Below, in pieces: positions 7,920 through 16,991 of a stretch of 64,000 bases of DNA. The first letter of the stretch is position 1. Every line of letters begins with the position of its first letter. The notes beneath the pieces were generated by a model. That model saw only the letters and a list, made by a program, of their open reading frames with translations, was not told the origin of the DNA and searched no databases. The DNA is from Nostoc sp. FACHB-973 (GTDB taxonomy: Bacteria > Cyanobacteriota > Cyanobacteriia > Cyanobacteriales > Nostocaceae). The position numbers and the translations under genes are program-made. The DNA is taken from NCBI RefSeq assembly GCF_014698115.1, contig NZ_JACJSJ010000039.1, forward strand, positions 1 to 64,000. Reading direction: 5' to 3'.

Positions 7920-8619
7920 TTCTACCTTTTTAAGGTAGATAAAAAGTCTTGAAAATAATCTCTTATCTCTGTGCCCTCTGCGCCTCTGTGGTAAAAAAAG
8001 ACTTTTTGAAGAAGAATTCAGAAGTCAGAATTCAGGAGCGGAGCCGGAGACGCTCCGCCTCCGGTCAGAATCAAGACGCTCGATAGCGCAGCGTTAGCGA
8101 CGCAGGAGCGTCTGACTCGCTAACGCTTCTCTACGAGACGCCAAAGGCGAACGCTATCAGTTGGGGATTCAGACCCGCGACTGATTGAAGACCACCAAAT
8201 CATAGATTTGGTGGGGGTTTTAAACCCGATTATTCATCCGCCAGTCGTACAAAATTCATTCTGAATTCTGACTCCTGACTCCTGAATTCTGTTCGATAAA
8301 CCGCAGAGGCACAGAGGTCACAGAGAGAAATAAAGAGATTTTATGCATCAAATTTAAAGGGCTAGGGACTGTTTTAAAACTCGAAGATTCCCCCTTAAAA
8401 AAAAGGGCGAAGAGTCTCTTAAATTCAGCCAATTTATTGGGTGATTTAGGGGTATCTAAAAAGTTAGGAGGCTAAACTAGTAGTTTGAAAACACGCCTTA
8501 GTCCTAATTACAAGAAAATCACTAAAATTTTAATTTAGTGATTTATAGGTTGGGTAAAGCTTACACTCAACCCAACCTACGCCTATGCCTAATGACTAAT
8601 TTTTCAGGCTATTTTTTTC
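7920..8619. other. Long repeat-filled spacer
   Basis: There is no gene in these 700 bases. In order it holds a CTCTGTGCCCTCTGCGCCTC motif near 7966 (its complement-type relatives lie at 8291 and inside the MITE at 40874), an STRR run near 8013, GC-rich short palindromes 8036-8155, the structured repeat described separately, a second STRR run near 8262-8292, CCCCCTTAAAAAAAAGGG near 8390, and two hairpins at 8519-8541 and 8546-8579. Confidence 0.7.
8013..8300 (+). repeat. Structured dispersed repeat, copy 1
   Basis: Two copies exist in the window (other at 35722-36068). Shared parts in order are TGAATTC-type heptamers, TCAGAATCAAGACGCTCG, a variable GC-rich insert, a conserved core of about 100 bases, more heptamers and TTCTGTTCGATAAA. 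The core holds three hairpins: ATCAGTTG/CGACTGAT (8156-8185), CCACCAAAT/ATTTGGTGG (8192-8214) and the palindrome GGGTTTTAAACCC (8215-8227). No reading frame runs through it. Possible natures are a non-autonomous mobile element or a structured RNA. Confidence 0.75.
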
Positions 8620-9276
8620 CTAAGATCCAACATTAGAATCATCTGGACTTGAAGAAGTTCTAGATTCATTAATGCCTTCTTTCAGGTCACTAGCTTTCTC
8701 TTGAATGCCTTCCTTGAGGTTGCTAGCTCTTTCTTGAATGCCTTCCTTGAGGTTACTAGCTCCTTCTTGAATGCCTTCCTTGAGGTTACCTACTCCCTTT
8801 TTAATACTTTCAGCGGGACTACTACCTCCTTTTGCCTGATTTTCTGCGTGATTTTGTAGCCGAGCTACGACATTGTAATCATCTGCACCAGGGGGAGTTT
8901 TTGATTCAATAATCCCTTCGGTAGGGCCGCCGATCGCCTTCCATGCCTCAAGACCACCTTTGAGTTGAGAAACATGCTCAAACCCAGTGGAACGAAGTTG
9001 TTGTGCAGCTTGGGCAGTTTCTTCTTCGTTAGCACCGTAAACATAAATATCACGGCTTTTATCCAAGGAAGCTGCTGCACGTTCTACCAACTCATCTATT
9101 GGCATGGGCATCGCTCCCATAATGTGACCTTCGTTGTAGGTTCTGCGATCGCGCACATCCAAGATTGTAAAAGCTGGTTCACCCCATTCCAAACGAGACT
9201 TGAGCGTATGAACATCAGATTGTGCTTGTATTGGTGGCTGTGGAGGAATGATGCCGCCTACTAAATTGTTATTCAT
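8620..9276 (-). CDS. Rhodanese-like protein without catalytic cysteine, with C-terminal 11-residue repeats
   Basis: Residues 20-125 form a rhodanese domain (FTILDVRDRRTYNEGHIMGA, then QLKGGLEAWKAIGG). The active-site loop reads YVYGANEEET: Gly81 stands where the sulfur-carrying cysteine should be, and the whole protein has no cysteine. It cannot be a normal sulfurtransferase and may instead bind a partner or ligand. Residues 164-212 carry four 11-residue units of the form SNLKEGIQERA, amphipathic and LEA/apolipoprotein-like, which suggests membrane or protein contact. The units are encoded by 33-base direct repeats at about 8650-8790. It stands alone. Confidence 0.8.
   Translation of the reverse strand: MNNNLVGGIIPPQPPIQAQSDVHTLKSRLEWGEPAFTILDVRDRRTYNEGHIMGAMPMPIDELVERAAASLDKSRDIYVYGANEEETAQAAQQLRSTGFEHVSQLKGGLEAWKAIGGPTEGIIESKTPPGADDYNVVARLQNHAENQAKGGSSPAESIKKGVGNLKEGIQEGASNLKEGIQERASNLKEGIQEKASDLKEGINESRTSSSPDDSNVGS
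8660..8792 (-). repeat. 33-base tandem repeat inside the rhodanese gene
   Basis: The motif TTCTTGAATGCCTTCCTTGA recurs at 33-base spacing three times with a fourth diverged unit. Each unit encodes one 11-residue helix repeat. Such arrays gain and lose units by slippage, so the number of units may differ between strains. Confidence 0.8.
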
Positions 9277-9645
9277 AACTATTCCCTGCTGACGATATTA
9301 ATAGCAATTTAACGAACAAAATATCTTTAATTGCTCTTTCCCTAGTATGAATATCTTTAAAGTCTCTCCTCAGATAGACTAATGAATTTCCCTAATTTCT
9401 ACCAATTAATGAATTGCAAATCTAGCCAATTAAGACTATGGAAAGATAATACTTATTATTTTAAATAATTAATTTATTATCAGGTAATACACTTTAGCTA
9501 AACCTCAAACCATTCATGTAGAGACGCGATTTATCGCGTCTGAAAGACCTGATGAGTCAGAATTCAATATGAATTTTGTACTGTTGTTGATTATTAAGCC
9601 TGATTATCAAAATATTCGGAATTCTGGATTTTGAATTCTGAATCC
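9277..9645. other. Gene-free spacer with hairpin and STRR
   Basis: No gene. A perfect 9-base hairpin AGACGCGAT-TT-ATCGCGTCT lies at 9522-9541, one of several copies in the window (29154, 47137, a relative in trpE at 58220). TGAATTC-type heptamers lie near 9553 and 9618-9645. Confidence 0.6.
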
Positions 9646-12003
9646 TTAGCAATTATGTATCTTTTCAATATCAGCGATCGCTAACAATAATGTGTCCTCA
9701 ATCTTCTGCCGCACTATGGGAGTTACATCAGCAGCACTATTGAGACAATCTACCAGCAATTTATTTAGATCGTAATATTTTTGAAGCAATTCTTTTTGCT
9801 CTTCGTTGAACTCCCAATCGTAACCAATATTACGATACTTAATCAGGAAATATCTTAATTGTTTACCCCAAACTTTACCCTTAGTTTGCCACCACTCTCT
9901 GAATTTCTCCGGATTGCTGTCTATATCTGGCAGTTGTTTTTTGAGTTTTTGCAGGACTTCCTTCAATTTAGGAGCAATAACAAGCTCAACAGCTTCGTTA
10001 AAAGCAATGGCAAAGGCATGAGCATAATCAAGAGCATCGTTGAGGTTACGCTCAAAGGCAAAGTCAACGTCGTTGAAGCAGGCAATAGTACTAGACAGAA
10101 ACTCATCAAGAGCAAGGTCAGAGTCAAAAGCTATGTTACCAACAAGGGCGTACTCAAGGTTATAACCAGAAGTATAGACCAAGGCGCGATGACTATGGCA
10201 AAGGCTACGTTCAACACATACCAAGTAAAAGGCACGAACGGCTGCTGCTTTGTGACGGGTAGAAACTGAACTGGATTTTTGATGCAACCAAGTTAAAAAA
10301 TACTGTAATCTCTCATCACTAGCTACTAGCAAATCAATTTTTTGCTTCATTAACAGTAACATTTCATCAGCATTGGGCAACATATTAACACTTAGTAAAA
10401 ATACCTCACGCCAACGCTTTTCAGTCATGTGACTAAGGAGATTATCCCAAGTTTTGGCTTGGCAATTTTCAACAATTTTTCTAGCAGTAAAATACTTTTG
10501 GAATGTTAAATGAGAAAATGAGTAAATTTCCTGGGATCTTTCCACTAATAATCCATGTTGAACTTCAATTGCTTTCAGCACTGCTTCGTTATCTAGCTGC
10601 AATTGAGTTGTGTGTGAGTTAATATCTGGCAAGCTATCCAGATACTCAGCAATCAATTCCAGGATTTTTTCTTTGGGAAAAAAGTAATTTTCTTGTTCAA
10701 AGCTGATAGCTGCAAGTTGAAAAAGCAGTTTTTTCTTGATTTCCAAAGTCAAATTACTAGCAATGCGATCGCGTTTAATACCTCTAACTTCATCCCATCT
10801 GAAAAAGAGAATTTTCAATGCTTGCTCATATAACTTAGCTTGATTTAAGGGGAATTCATTTTTGACTTGGAACACCAAGCAAATCCAATGCAGCAGCAAC
10901 GGAGTGACTGTCAATTCTCGAATATGCTGATTTTCGGGTAGATTTAGTTGATTAATAAATAAATTTCCTCTGGCTTCTCCATCTTCTTTAGACTTCAAAG
11001 CAACAGCAACAAACCATTTTTTGGCAAAAACTTCTACTTGCTCTTGGTCAAAATCTGCTAATTCAACTTCAGTAAATCCCTGAAACCTATATTTTTGGGC
11101 AGCAATTCGGCAGCTAATAACAAACTGATTTTTGTAAAAAACCTGAGTAAATCTACGAATCTCTATGATGATTTTTTCTGCATTTTCTATTGGTACTTCA
11201 TCTAACCCATCTAGCAAAATCAGCAGTTTCCCATGAGTCAAAAGAGTTTTAGTTAATTCATTTTCAACACCGCAACTGATAAATTCTTGGCTAATATAAT
11301 CAAATAAATTAAATTCATCAATTTTAGTATCTTCAGCAAATTCTTTTACTCTAATAAAAGTTGCTATGCGGTATGGCTGAAACTGGCCTTTGTTACATTC
11401 AATAGCTAGATATTGTAAAAATAGAGTTTTACCTGACCCCGGCTTTCCCAGCACCATCAATTTTGGATGCCGCAACACAGTTTCTAATCCTGGTAATTTT
11501 TTTTCCCGCTTGTATGTTCTAAATTGGTTAAAATTTGACTCATATTTGAAGTCTTTCAACCAGTCAGAAATTTCTCGCCATTGCAGGTTATTTATCTCCT
11601 CTAGGACATTAATATTAGTGTAAATTTCCATTAGTTGAACTGTCTGGGCAATGTCCAACATTTGTAGAATGTTGCACTGATTTTGGATTTTGTCTTGGCG
11701 CTTTTGCCGCACTTCCCGCACTAATATATCGAGGTCAGCATCTTTTAATTGCGCTTTAGCAGTTACCTCAAATATTACATCTTCAGGTAAACCAGCAACC
11801 TTTTGCCAAGATAGCCCTAGCTGTTGGCAAATTTGCACAAAACAAGAGCGAGAAACTGACTCACCAGCAAAAAATTTGGAAACTGGTTGGCGTGTAATAC
11901 CTAAAGCTGCTGCTAATTTATGCTGACTCCAAGTTTTGTCTGTTAAAGCTGTTTTTGCTGCCCTTATACCTTCTGGTGATGCTCTGAGTCCTTGGCTTGT
12001 CAT
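9646..12003 (-). CDS. HTH-NACHT NTPase, candidate antiphage NLR-like protein
   Basis: The 785-residue protein has three parts. Residues about 20-70 look like a small helix-turn-helix (SQHKLAAALGITRQPVSKFF). Residues 180-480 are a NACHT NTPase: Walker A GKPGSGKT at 186-193, Walker B with the NACHT-typical LLILLDGLDEVP at 260-271, then a sensor-like VISCR. The C-terminal third is all-helical and resembles the NACHT C-terminal helical domain of bacterial NACHT proteins rather than WD40 or LRR repeats. Bacterial NACHT proteins include antiphage defence proteins (family knowledge); the role here is inferred. There is no neighbouring effector gene, so the protein would act alone. An antisense frame at 9859-10269 is a shadow. 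Confidence 0.8.
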   Translation of the reverse strand: MTSQGLRASPEGIRAAKTALTDKTWSQHKLAAALGITRQPVSKFFAGESVSRSCFVQICQQLGLSWQKVAGLPEDVIFEVTAKAQLKDADLDILVREVRQKRQDKIQNQCNILQMLDIAQTVQLMEIYTNINVLEEINNLQWREISDWLKDFKYESNFNQFRTYKREKKLPGLETVLRHPKLMVLGKPGSGKTLFLQYLAIECNKGQFQPYRIATFIRVKEFAEDTKIDEFNLFDYISQEFISCGVENELTKTLLTHGKLLILLDGLDEVPIENAEKIIIEIRRFTQVFYKNQFVISCRIAAQKYRFQGFTEVELADFDQEQVEVFAKKWFVAVALKSKEDGEARGNLFINQLNLPENQHIRELTVTPLLLHWICLVFQVKNEFPLNQAKLYEQALKILFFRWDEVRGIKRDRIASNLTLEIKKKLLFQLAAISFEQENYFFPKEKILELIAEYLDSLPDINSHTTQLQLDNEAVLKAIEVQHGLLVERSQEIYSFSHLTFQKYFTARKIVENCQAKTWDNLLSHMTEKRWREVFLLSVNMLPNADEMLLLMKQKIDLLVASDERLQYFLTWLHQKSSSVSTRHKAAAVRAFYLVCVERSLCHSHRALVYTSGYNLEYALVGNIAFDSDLALDEFLSSTIACFNDVDFAFERNLNDALDYAHAFAIAFNEAVELVIAPKLKEVLQKLKKQLPDIDSNPEKFREWWQTKGKVWGKQLRYFLIKYRNIGYDWEFNEEQKELLQKYYDLNKLLVDCLNSAADVTPIVRQKIEDTLLLAIADIEKIHNC

Positions 12004-12637
12004 ACTAATTCATAATTAAAACTCATTCATCAATGCAGTTAATTTTAAAAGATTGATTAGTGGATTTTTTCTATGTTTATCAATCCATTAACTTCCTCTG
12101 TCGAGAGATTACGAATTACTCAGGGTTTTACACTTCTCCAAGGGTATGAGGAATTAGTAATTATTCTGCTCATAGTCTCAAACTCAAACTTGTAGTATAG
12201 TATATGCTTAAGAAGATAACTACATGTAAATACACGTTGAGTCAATAATTTTCCCAGGTCTTCCTCAGTAGGTCATATCCCTTGGCTAGAGTACAGTTGA
12301 GTAGGTAATTTAAAATCTAGATTGGCTTGTGGCTTGGTTTGTGAGCCTTGATAAAAACCTAATTAATCAGGCAGTGTGTTCCTTCACAAAATTCTAGCGA
12401 TCGCCGTTTTCTCTGATGTTTCTTTGAGTTATTTGTGGTGATGGAGATGATCTTTAATCGCACTTATCTTGCGTGTATCAAGTTCAATATAATACCATAA
12501 AAATTCAAGAATATACTAAAGTCATACAATACTTATACAATTTATAAGCATGACAATGGCTGAAGTTTTGATCAACTTCATGGAAAATTAACTGTAAACA
12601 AGTACTACAGTAGCGATCGTAGCCAGGAAAGATCAGC
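12004..12637. other. Gene-free AT-rich spacer, likely divergent promoters
   Basis: I see no gene and no strong repeat here. It separates the minus-strand NACHT gene from the plus-strand response regulator, so both promoters should lie inside. Two HIP1-like sites occur, but no operator that I can name. Confidence 0.5.
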
Positions 12638-12715
12638 GTGAATATACATTCAAAACAAATACCTAAAGCAAAACTGGCACAACAGCCAATTGCCCAATCA
12701 ACAATAGGCAGCATT

Positions 12716-13435
12716 ATGACTACAGTTCTCCATACTACTCCGAAAATTCTCATCGTCGATGACGACTTCGGCGTCCGAAATCTCGTCTATCGTTTTTTAA
12801 GTCGGAAATATCAAATAGAATCGGCAGCAGATGGTAAGACTGCCTTATCATTGTTTGAACAATTCAACCCAGCCCTAGTGATTTTGGATTGGAATTTACC
12901 AGATGTTAATGGCTATAGCCTCTGCCAAGAAATGCAAAGTCGTACTAATGTTTTAGTGATGATACTGACTAGTAGGACTGACGAGGCTGATAAAATTAAA
13001 ATCTTAGCTGCTGGTGCTGATGATTTCATGACTAAACCGTTCAGTCTTGCAGAAGTTGAAGTGAGGGTTGAAGCGCTTTTAAGGCGCATACGCTACATCA
13101 ACCCCTCCCCGACACAACGTATCGTCTTCAAGCAGCTAGTAATTAACCCAGAAGGTCGAGAGGTCACACTTAACGATAAACCCCTGGCCTTAACAGCCCT
13201 CGAATTTAATATCTTACATTTTTTGGCAAGTCATGCTGGTCAGGCTTGGAGCCGTCCACAGCTAATTCAAAAAATCTGGGGTTGTGACTACGTAGGAGAT
13301 GGACGAGTGGTTGACGTACACATTGGTCAACTTCGTAAGAAGATGGAAATCGATGCCAGTGTACCAGAGTTTATTAAAACTGTACGTGGCTATGGTTACA
13401 AGTTTGAAATACCTGACGAAAATACTAATTTATAA
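12716..13435 (+). CDS. OmpR-family response regulator (paralogue 1)
   Basis: A two-domain regulator. The receiver domain covers about residues 9-125, with acidic pocket VDDD, phospho-acceptor Asp58 (VILDWNLPD) and conserved Lys107 (MTKPFS). The winged-helix DNA-binding domain is at about 140-235, ending VRGYGYKFE. I chose the ATG at 12716; a GTG at 12638, preceded by AGGAAAG at good spacing, would add 26 polar residues and cannot be excluded. It closely resembles the regulator at 14911-15639, so the two came from a duplication. No kinase gene is adjacent. Confidence 0.85.
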   Translation: MTTVLHTTPKILIVDDDFGVRNLVYRFLSRKYQIESAADGKTALSLFEQFNPALVILDWNLPDVNGYSLCQEMQSRTNVLVMILTSRTDEADKIKILAAGADDFMTKPFSLAEVEVRVEALLRRIRYINPSPTQRIVFKQLVINPEGREVTLNDKPLALTALEFNILHFLASHAGQAWSRPQLIQKIWGCDYVGDGRVVDVHIGQLRKKMEIDASVPEFIKTVRGYGYKFEIPDENTNL

Positions 13436-13439
13436 AAAT

Positions 13440-13580
13440 TGGGCGTTGGGAGTCCTAAGTGACAAGTTAGGAATTAGGAGTTAAGAATTAATTATTCTCC
13501 TTGTCCCGTTGTCCCCTTGTCTCCCTCATCTCCCTCATCTCGCCCACTCCCGACTCCCTACTCTCAACTCCCTGTGTTAT
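13440..13580. repeat. STRR cluster
   Basis: Runs of AGGAATTAGGAGTTA, CCTTGTCCCGTTGTCCCCTT, CTCCCTCATCTCC and ACTCCC units between two convergent genes. Same repeat class as at 1793 and 44527. Confidence 0.75.
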
Positions 13581-13593
13581 TGAAAAGATAGAT

Positions 13594-14220
13594 TTAGCGT
13601 AGAAAGCTACTAACCAGCCACAACAAAATAAAAGTCAGCACTGTAGAGAACTGATTCGACCCCAGATTTATAAATGATATTTGTGGTAACAGCCAGCTAG
13701 CAAGTACACCTCCCGCAATTAAGCCAATTATTAAACTGACTAGGGTGAACAAAACTGCTCGGCCAAACTTGCCTTCCTTGCGATAGAAAAAGTAAATACC
13801 GATACTTACCCCAACCACCAATGCTAATTGTAAAACTTGGTCGCCTCCCTCTGGGTAAAACAGGCTAATAGCACTCAAGCCAAGATACCAAGCTCCTGGT
13901 AAGAGGATATCAGCAGGTGTTGGCTGGTCTAGCATTCGTTGTAGCCATGCAGGTGAATGCTCTCGAGGGGTTTGAGTTTCCTTAGGAGGGGATTGTACTC
14001 GCAACTCTGGAAACCGGATACGTTCGGGAACTTTGATTTTACCTTCCTGGCGCATCCGTAAGCGATCCATTAAAATCGCATCGTAAGCAGCTTCAATCAC
14101 TTCTAGATGCTTGGCATCGCCACTATGTTGCTCGAATAGACGATTACGAGCATCCTGAATTTCATCGAAGGAAGCCTCTTCTGATACCCCAAGTTTTTCG
14201 TAGGGATTTTGATCGCTCAT
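13594..14220 (-). CDS. CPP1-like family (J-domain-like) membrane protein
   Basis: The 208-residue protein starts with a J-like region at about residues 5-65 (NPYEKLGVSEEASFDEIQDARN) that lacks the HPD motif of true J-proteins. After a Pro-rich linker come three or four hydrophobic segments between about 105 and 205. This is the build of the DUF3353/CPP1-like family; the plant member CPP1 is a chloroplast chaperone-like protein for protochlorophyllide oxidoreductase (family knowledge). It is probably a thylakoid or plasma membrane protein. It lies on the opposite strand between the two paralogous response regulators. Confidence 0.8.
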   Translation of the reverse strand: MSDQNPYEKLGVSEEASFDEIQDARNRLFEQHSGDAKHLEVIEAAYDAILMDRLRMRQEGKIKVPERIRFPELRVQSPPKETQTPREHSPAWLQRMLDQPTPADILLPGAWYLGLSAISLFYPEGGDQVLQLALVVGVSIGIYFFYRKEGKFGRAVLFTLVSLIIGLIAGGVLASWLLPQISFINLGSNQFSTVLTFILLWLVSSFLR

Positions 14221-14910
14221 GGGAGTTTGTTACTTCAGCCTCAGTCAGCGGCAGTCTATGATGTGGGAGAAAAAACAAATTTAGGTTTTGTTTTAATCGA
14301 AACTATAATGTCTCGACCTATGTTTATGCTCTACCAGGATAGTAGCACGAGTTAGTTTGATCGACTTTGAGATTTAGACTATAGTCACTTTAACATATCG
14401 CCATAACTCCGTGTATACCCTCATGTCGTTGCTAAGTTCTGGCTCTAATCTAGAATTTGAACTGATAGTACCTAAAACGCATAGTTTTCATGAAAAAATT
14501 AATTTTCCTGTTTCAGGTTTGGCAATTTACTGTGCCCTAACAGAGCTTTTTTAATTATACTGATGATCGCTTGTGGTGTAGAACCGCATGTCGATTTAAA
14601 ATTGAAACCTTTTAAAGTACCACATTTCTGGGATAAAAAGTATTTGAGTTTCAAAAATAGCTGTGGCTGAGGTTTGAGGGTCTGTCTGGTAGGCGTAAAA
14701 TTCACAGTTACAAGACCTGCACTTAATGCAGGGCTGGCTATAGCTTTCCAGAAGTTCTCCCTTCTCATTGCCTAGAATCCTGATTACAGTATTAATTATT
14801 TGAATAATCAGGATTTTCATGCCGTAGCTATGTAGATTCTTAATAGCTCCCAAAGTGGCAACTGTGTTTTTACCCAACCTTCCTGTTAATCTTACGAATT
14901 TTTGTGAAAA
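14221..14910. other. Gene-free spacer upstream of second regulator
   Basis: Two minus-strand frames here (14499-14768 and 14596-14877) overlap each other and look like neither known protein nor export signal; I reject both. No strong repeat is seen. It separates two divergent genes and should hold both promoters. Confidence 0.45.
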
Positions 14911-15639
14911 GTGATGGTCATGGCTCCCGCCAAGGTTCTTGTAGTTGACGACGACCCTGCGGTTCGGAATTTAATCCAACGCTTTTTGATGAAGCAGAAC
15001 TATCAGGTGGAGGCTGCCGAAGACGGAAAGACAGCCTTAACTCTATTTGAGCAATTTAACCCTGATTTGGTGATTCTAGATGTGAATCTACCAGATGTAA
15101 TTGGGTTTAACCTCTGCCAAGAGATGCAAAGTCGTAATGGTGTTTTTGTTTTGATGCTGACTAGCCGTGCTGACGAAGCTGACAAAATTCGCGGTTTTTC
15201 TAAAGGTGCTGATGACTATCTCACCAAACCTTTTGGGTTGGGAGAGTTAGAAGTCAGAGTAGGAGCGATTTTGAGGCGTCAGCGAGTTATAACTACTGCC
15301 GAGCAAAAACGCTTGGTATTTGAAAAACTGATGATCGATCCAGTGCGACGGGAGGTAGCACTTAATAACCAACCAGTACCCTTAACTGCTCTGGAATTTG
15401 ACTTATTACATTTTTTAGCCAGTCATCCAGGTCGAGTTTGGCGGCGTGCAGAACTAATTCAAGAGGTGTGGGACTATGAATATGTCGGCGACCAGCGGGT
15501 TGTAGATGTACACATCGGTCAAATTCGCAAGAAGATTGAGATTGATGCTAGTCAGCCAGCATTAATTCAAACTGTACGCGGTGTAGGGTATAAGTTTGAA
15601 TCTCCTGCTCACTCCCAACAGTTGGAAGCCAAGTCCTGA
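14911..15639 (+). CDS. OmpR-family response regulator (paralogue 2)
   Basis: Receiver domain with VVDDDPAV, phospho-acceptor Asp57 (VILDVNLPD) and LTKPFG, followed by a winged-helix domain ending VRGVGYKFE. The frame can start at GTG 14911, ATG 14914 or ATG 14920; the choice changes only three residues. It shares the FEQFNP, LPDV, QEMQSR and DEADKI blocks with the regulator at 12716-13435, which supports a local duplication. No partner histidine kinase is next to it, so the cognate kinase cannot be named. Confidence 0.87.
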   Translation: MMVMAPAKVLVVDDDPAVRNLIQRFLMKQNYQVEAAEDGKTALTLFEQFNPDLVILDVNLPDVIGFNLCQEMQSRNGVFVLMLTSRADEADKIRGFSKGADDYLTKPFGLGELEVRVGAILRRQRVITTAEQKRLVFEKLMIDPVRREVALNNQPVPLTALEFDLLHFLASHPGRVWRRAELIQEVWDYEYVGDQRVVDVHIGQIRKKIEIDASQPALIQTVRGVGYKFESPAHSQQLEAKS

Positions 15640-15776
15640 GTCTATAGTCTAGAGTTTTTTAACTCTTGACGAAACAATTTTGGATTTTAGATTTTGGATG
15701 AAATTTATTTTGGTTTCAGAGCCACCAGGAGGAACTGCCAAAGATTTAAGAGATTTGAGCAAACTGGTGTACCGTT

Positions 15777-15810
15777 CGTAGGGTAGCACAGCTAACTGTG
15801 CTACCCTACG
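15777..15810. repeat. Perfect 15-base hairpin
   Basis: CGTAGGGTAGCACAG and CTGTGCTACCCTACG form a perfect stem with a 4-base loop. A shorter relative (TAGCACAG-ATAA-CTGTGCTA) stands at 48262-48281. It could act as a terminator for the regulator gene but has no T-tract, and recurrence suggests a small dispersed repeat. Confidence 0.7.
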
Positions 15811-15893
15811 TGTTTTGCATTTAAACGAGAAGCGCTACATGCCTGACAAGTAACCAACTGTCAGCTAATACTATTTTGAATTGTGAAAGAATT

Positions 15894-15995
15894 AGGGACT
15901 TCCAGTGAAAAAAACATCCCATCATAGGGGCACACATCTGTGCGCCCCTACAAATGTACAAATAATTTGGGAGAATTTATTTTTTGGAAGTCCCT
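15894..15995. mobile_element. MITE-like element, copy A (AGGGACTTCC ends)
   Basis: Terminal inverted repeats AGGGACTTCCA / TGGAAGTCCCT bound 102 bases with AT-rich inner arms and, at the centre, the hairpin GGGGCACACATCTGTGCGCC. A second element with the same ends but a different centre lies at 54575-54699. It has no coding capacity, so it would need a transposase in trans. Family assignment was not possible by eye. Confidence 0.7.
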
Positions 15996-16311
15996 TAGTG
16001 CTAATCGCTTGTGGCGATTCATTTGTCGCAATAATTTTTCCAATTGGTATAACTTAGTCAAGTTTTGCTTTAATTCTAAATCTTGCGCTCTTACTAGATA
16101 TTTTTGGCGATACAAGAAACTATGTAGACCTTTTTTTCGATCGCAATGTACTGTTGTTTTTGATTGTCATCTCACCCCACATAGACGATCGCTCAGTTTC
16201 AATATCCATGAATGGGGCACGGTTTGCCGTCCCCATATAAGGCATGAGCTAGAATAACGCCCTTCATACCAGTACCTATGTTGTTGGTGAATCCATGCAG
16301 GGCATTTTTAC

Positions 16312-16509
16312 TTAGGAGTGATGAAACAAAGTTTCCAGATAGACTCGGGCAGCACGGCGATCGCTGTCTCCATTTTGCAGTAAAAACAATGATAGCGCCG
16401 CCGTCAATACTCTGTTTTCATCCCAATCAGGATGAGTTTCTAAGTAATTCTTTAAGGATTCGTGAAGTGATTCGGGAATTTCGGTAAAAATGCTAACCGT
16501 TGCTTTCAT
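16312..16509 (-). CDS. DUF2811 family small protein
   Basis: The 65-residue protein (MKATVSIFTEIPESLHESL to RRAARVYLETLFHHS) matches in length and pattern the DUF2811 family of cyanobacteria. It has a short strand followed by two helices, like a ribbon-helix-helix-type small protein, but its function is unknown. The start is secure: AGGAGG stands 8 bases before the ATG. It stands alone; the spacer upstream of the MFS gene lies on its 5' side. Confidence 0.8.
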   Translation of the reverse strand: MKATVSIFTEIPESLHESLKNYLETHPDWDENRVLTAALSLFLLQNGDSDRRAARVYLETLFHHS

Positions 16510-16976
16510 GAGATTTTCCTCCTATGAGGCCAATCAAGAGGGATAAGTTGCTTGTGGTGAAGGAGCTTTAGGCTATCTCACACAATCTTTCGCTTGCCCG
16601 ACAATGTACGCTAACAACTCAGGTAATTTTACACAGTTGATGTCAACGGTTGAACGGACTAGAAAACCAAGCCGAATCATTGTGCGCCAAGAGGGGGTAG
16701 GTTTGTCAATGCTGCGAAATGTTAAAACCGTTTGTATAAAAGATAAATCAGCACCAAATAATCAGGTTTTCAACTCAAATTTCGTTACTTTAGTTTACAA
16801 AAACTCAGTCCCCCAAGTTCCTAAGCACTGTTAATTAACAATCCCCAGTAGATAGCCAAAAGCCTATTAGCTCGTAGAACACCTGTGGAAAACTGTTAAA
16901 ATCCCTGTGGAAACCCTGTGGAATTAGTGAGGAAAATTGCAGCCAATGATAAGAATTACAAAAATGTCATCGTTTA
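16510..16976. other. Gene-free spacer
   Basis: A plus-strand frame at 16604-16834 (76 codons) has no ribosome binding site, no recognisable motif and composition unlike its neighbours; I do not call it. Near 16883-16915 there is a short near-repeat CCTGTGGAAAAC/CCTGTGGAAACC. Nothing else is seen. Confidence 0.45.
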
Positions 16977-16991
16977 GTGACATTTAAGCTG

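Noticed and set aside
9859..10269. Plus-strand frame of 136 codons inside the NACHT gene
   Set aside because: Antisense shadow of a clear long coding region.
14499..14877. Two overlapping minus-strand frames
   Set aside because: They overlap each other, show no ribosome binding site, and resemble no protein family.
15940..16257. Plus-strand frame of 105 codons
   Set aside because: Its 5' end lies in a MITE-like element, and the rest is aromatic and basic without protein-like periodicity.
16604..16834. Plus-strand frame of 76 codons
   Set aside because: No ribosome binding site and no family; composition unlike neighbours.
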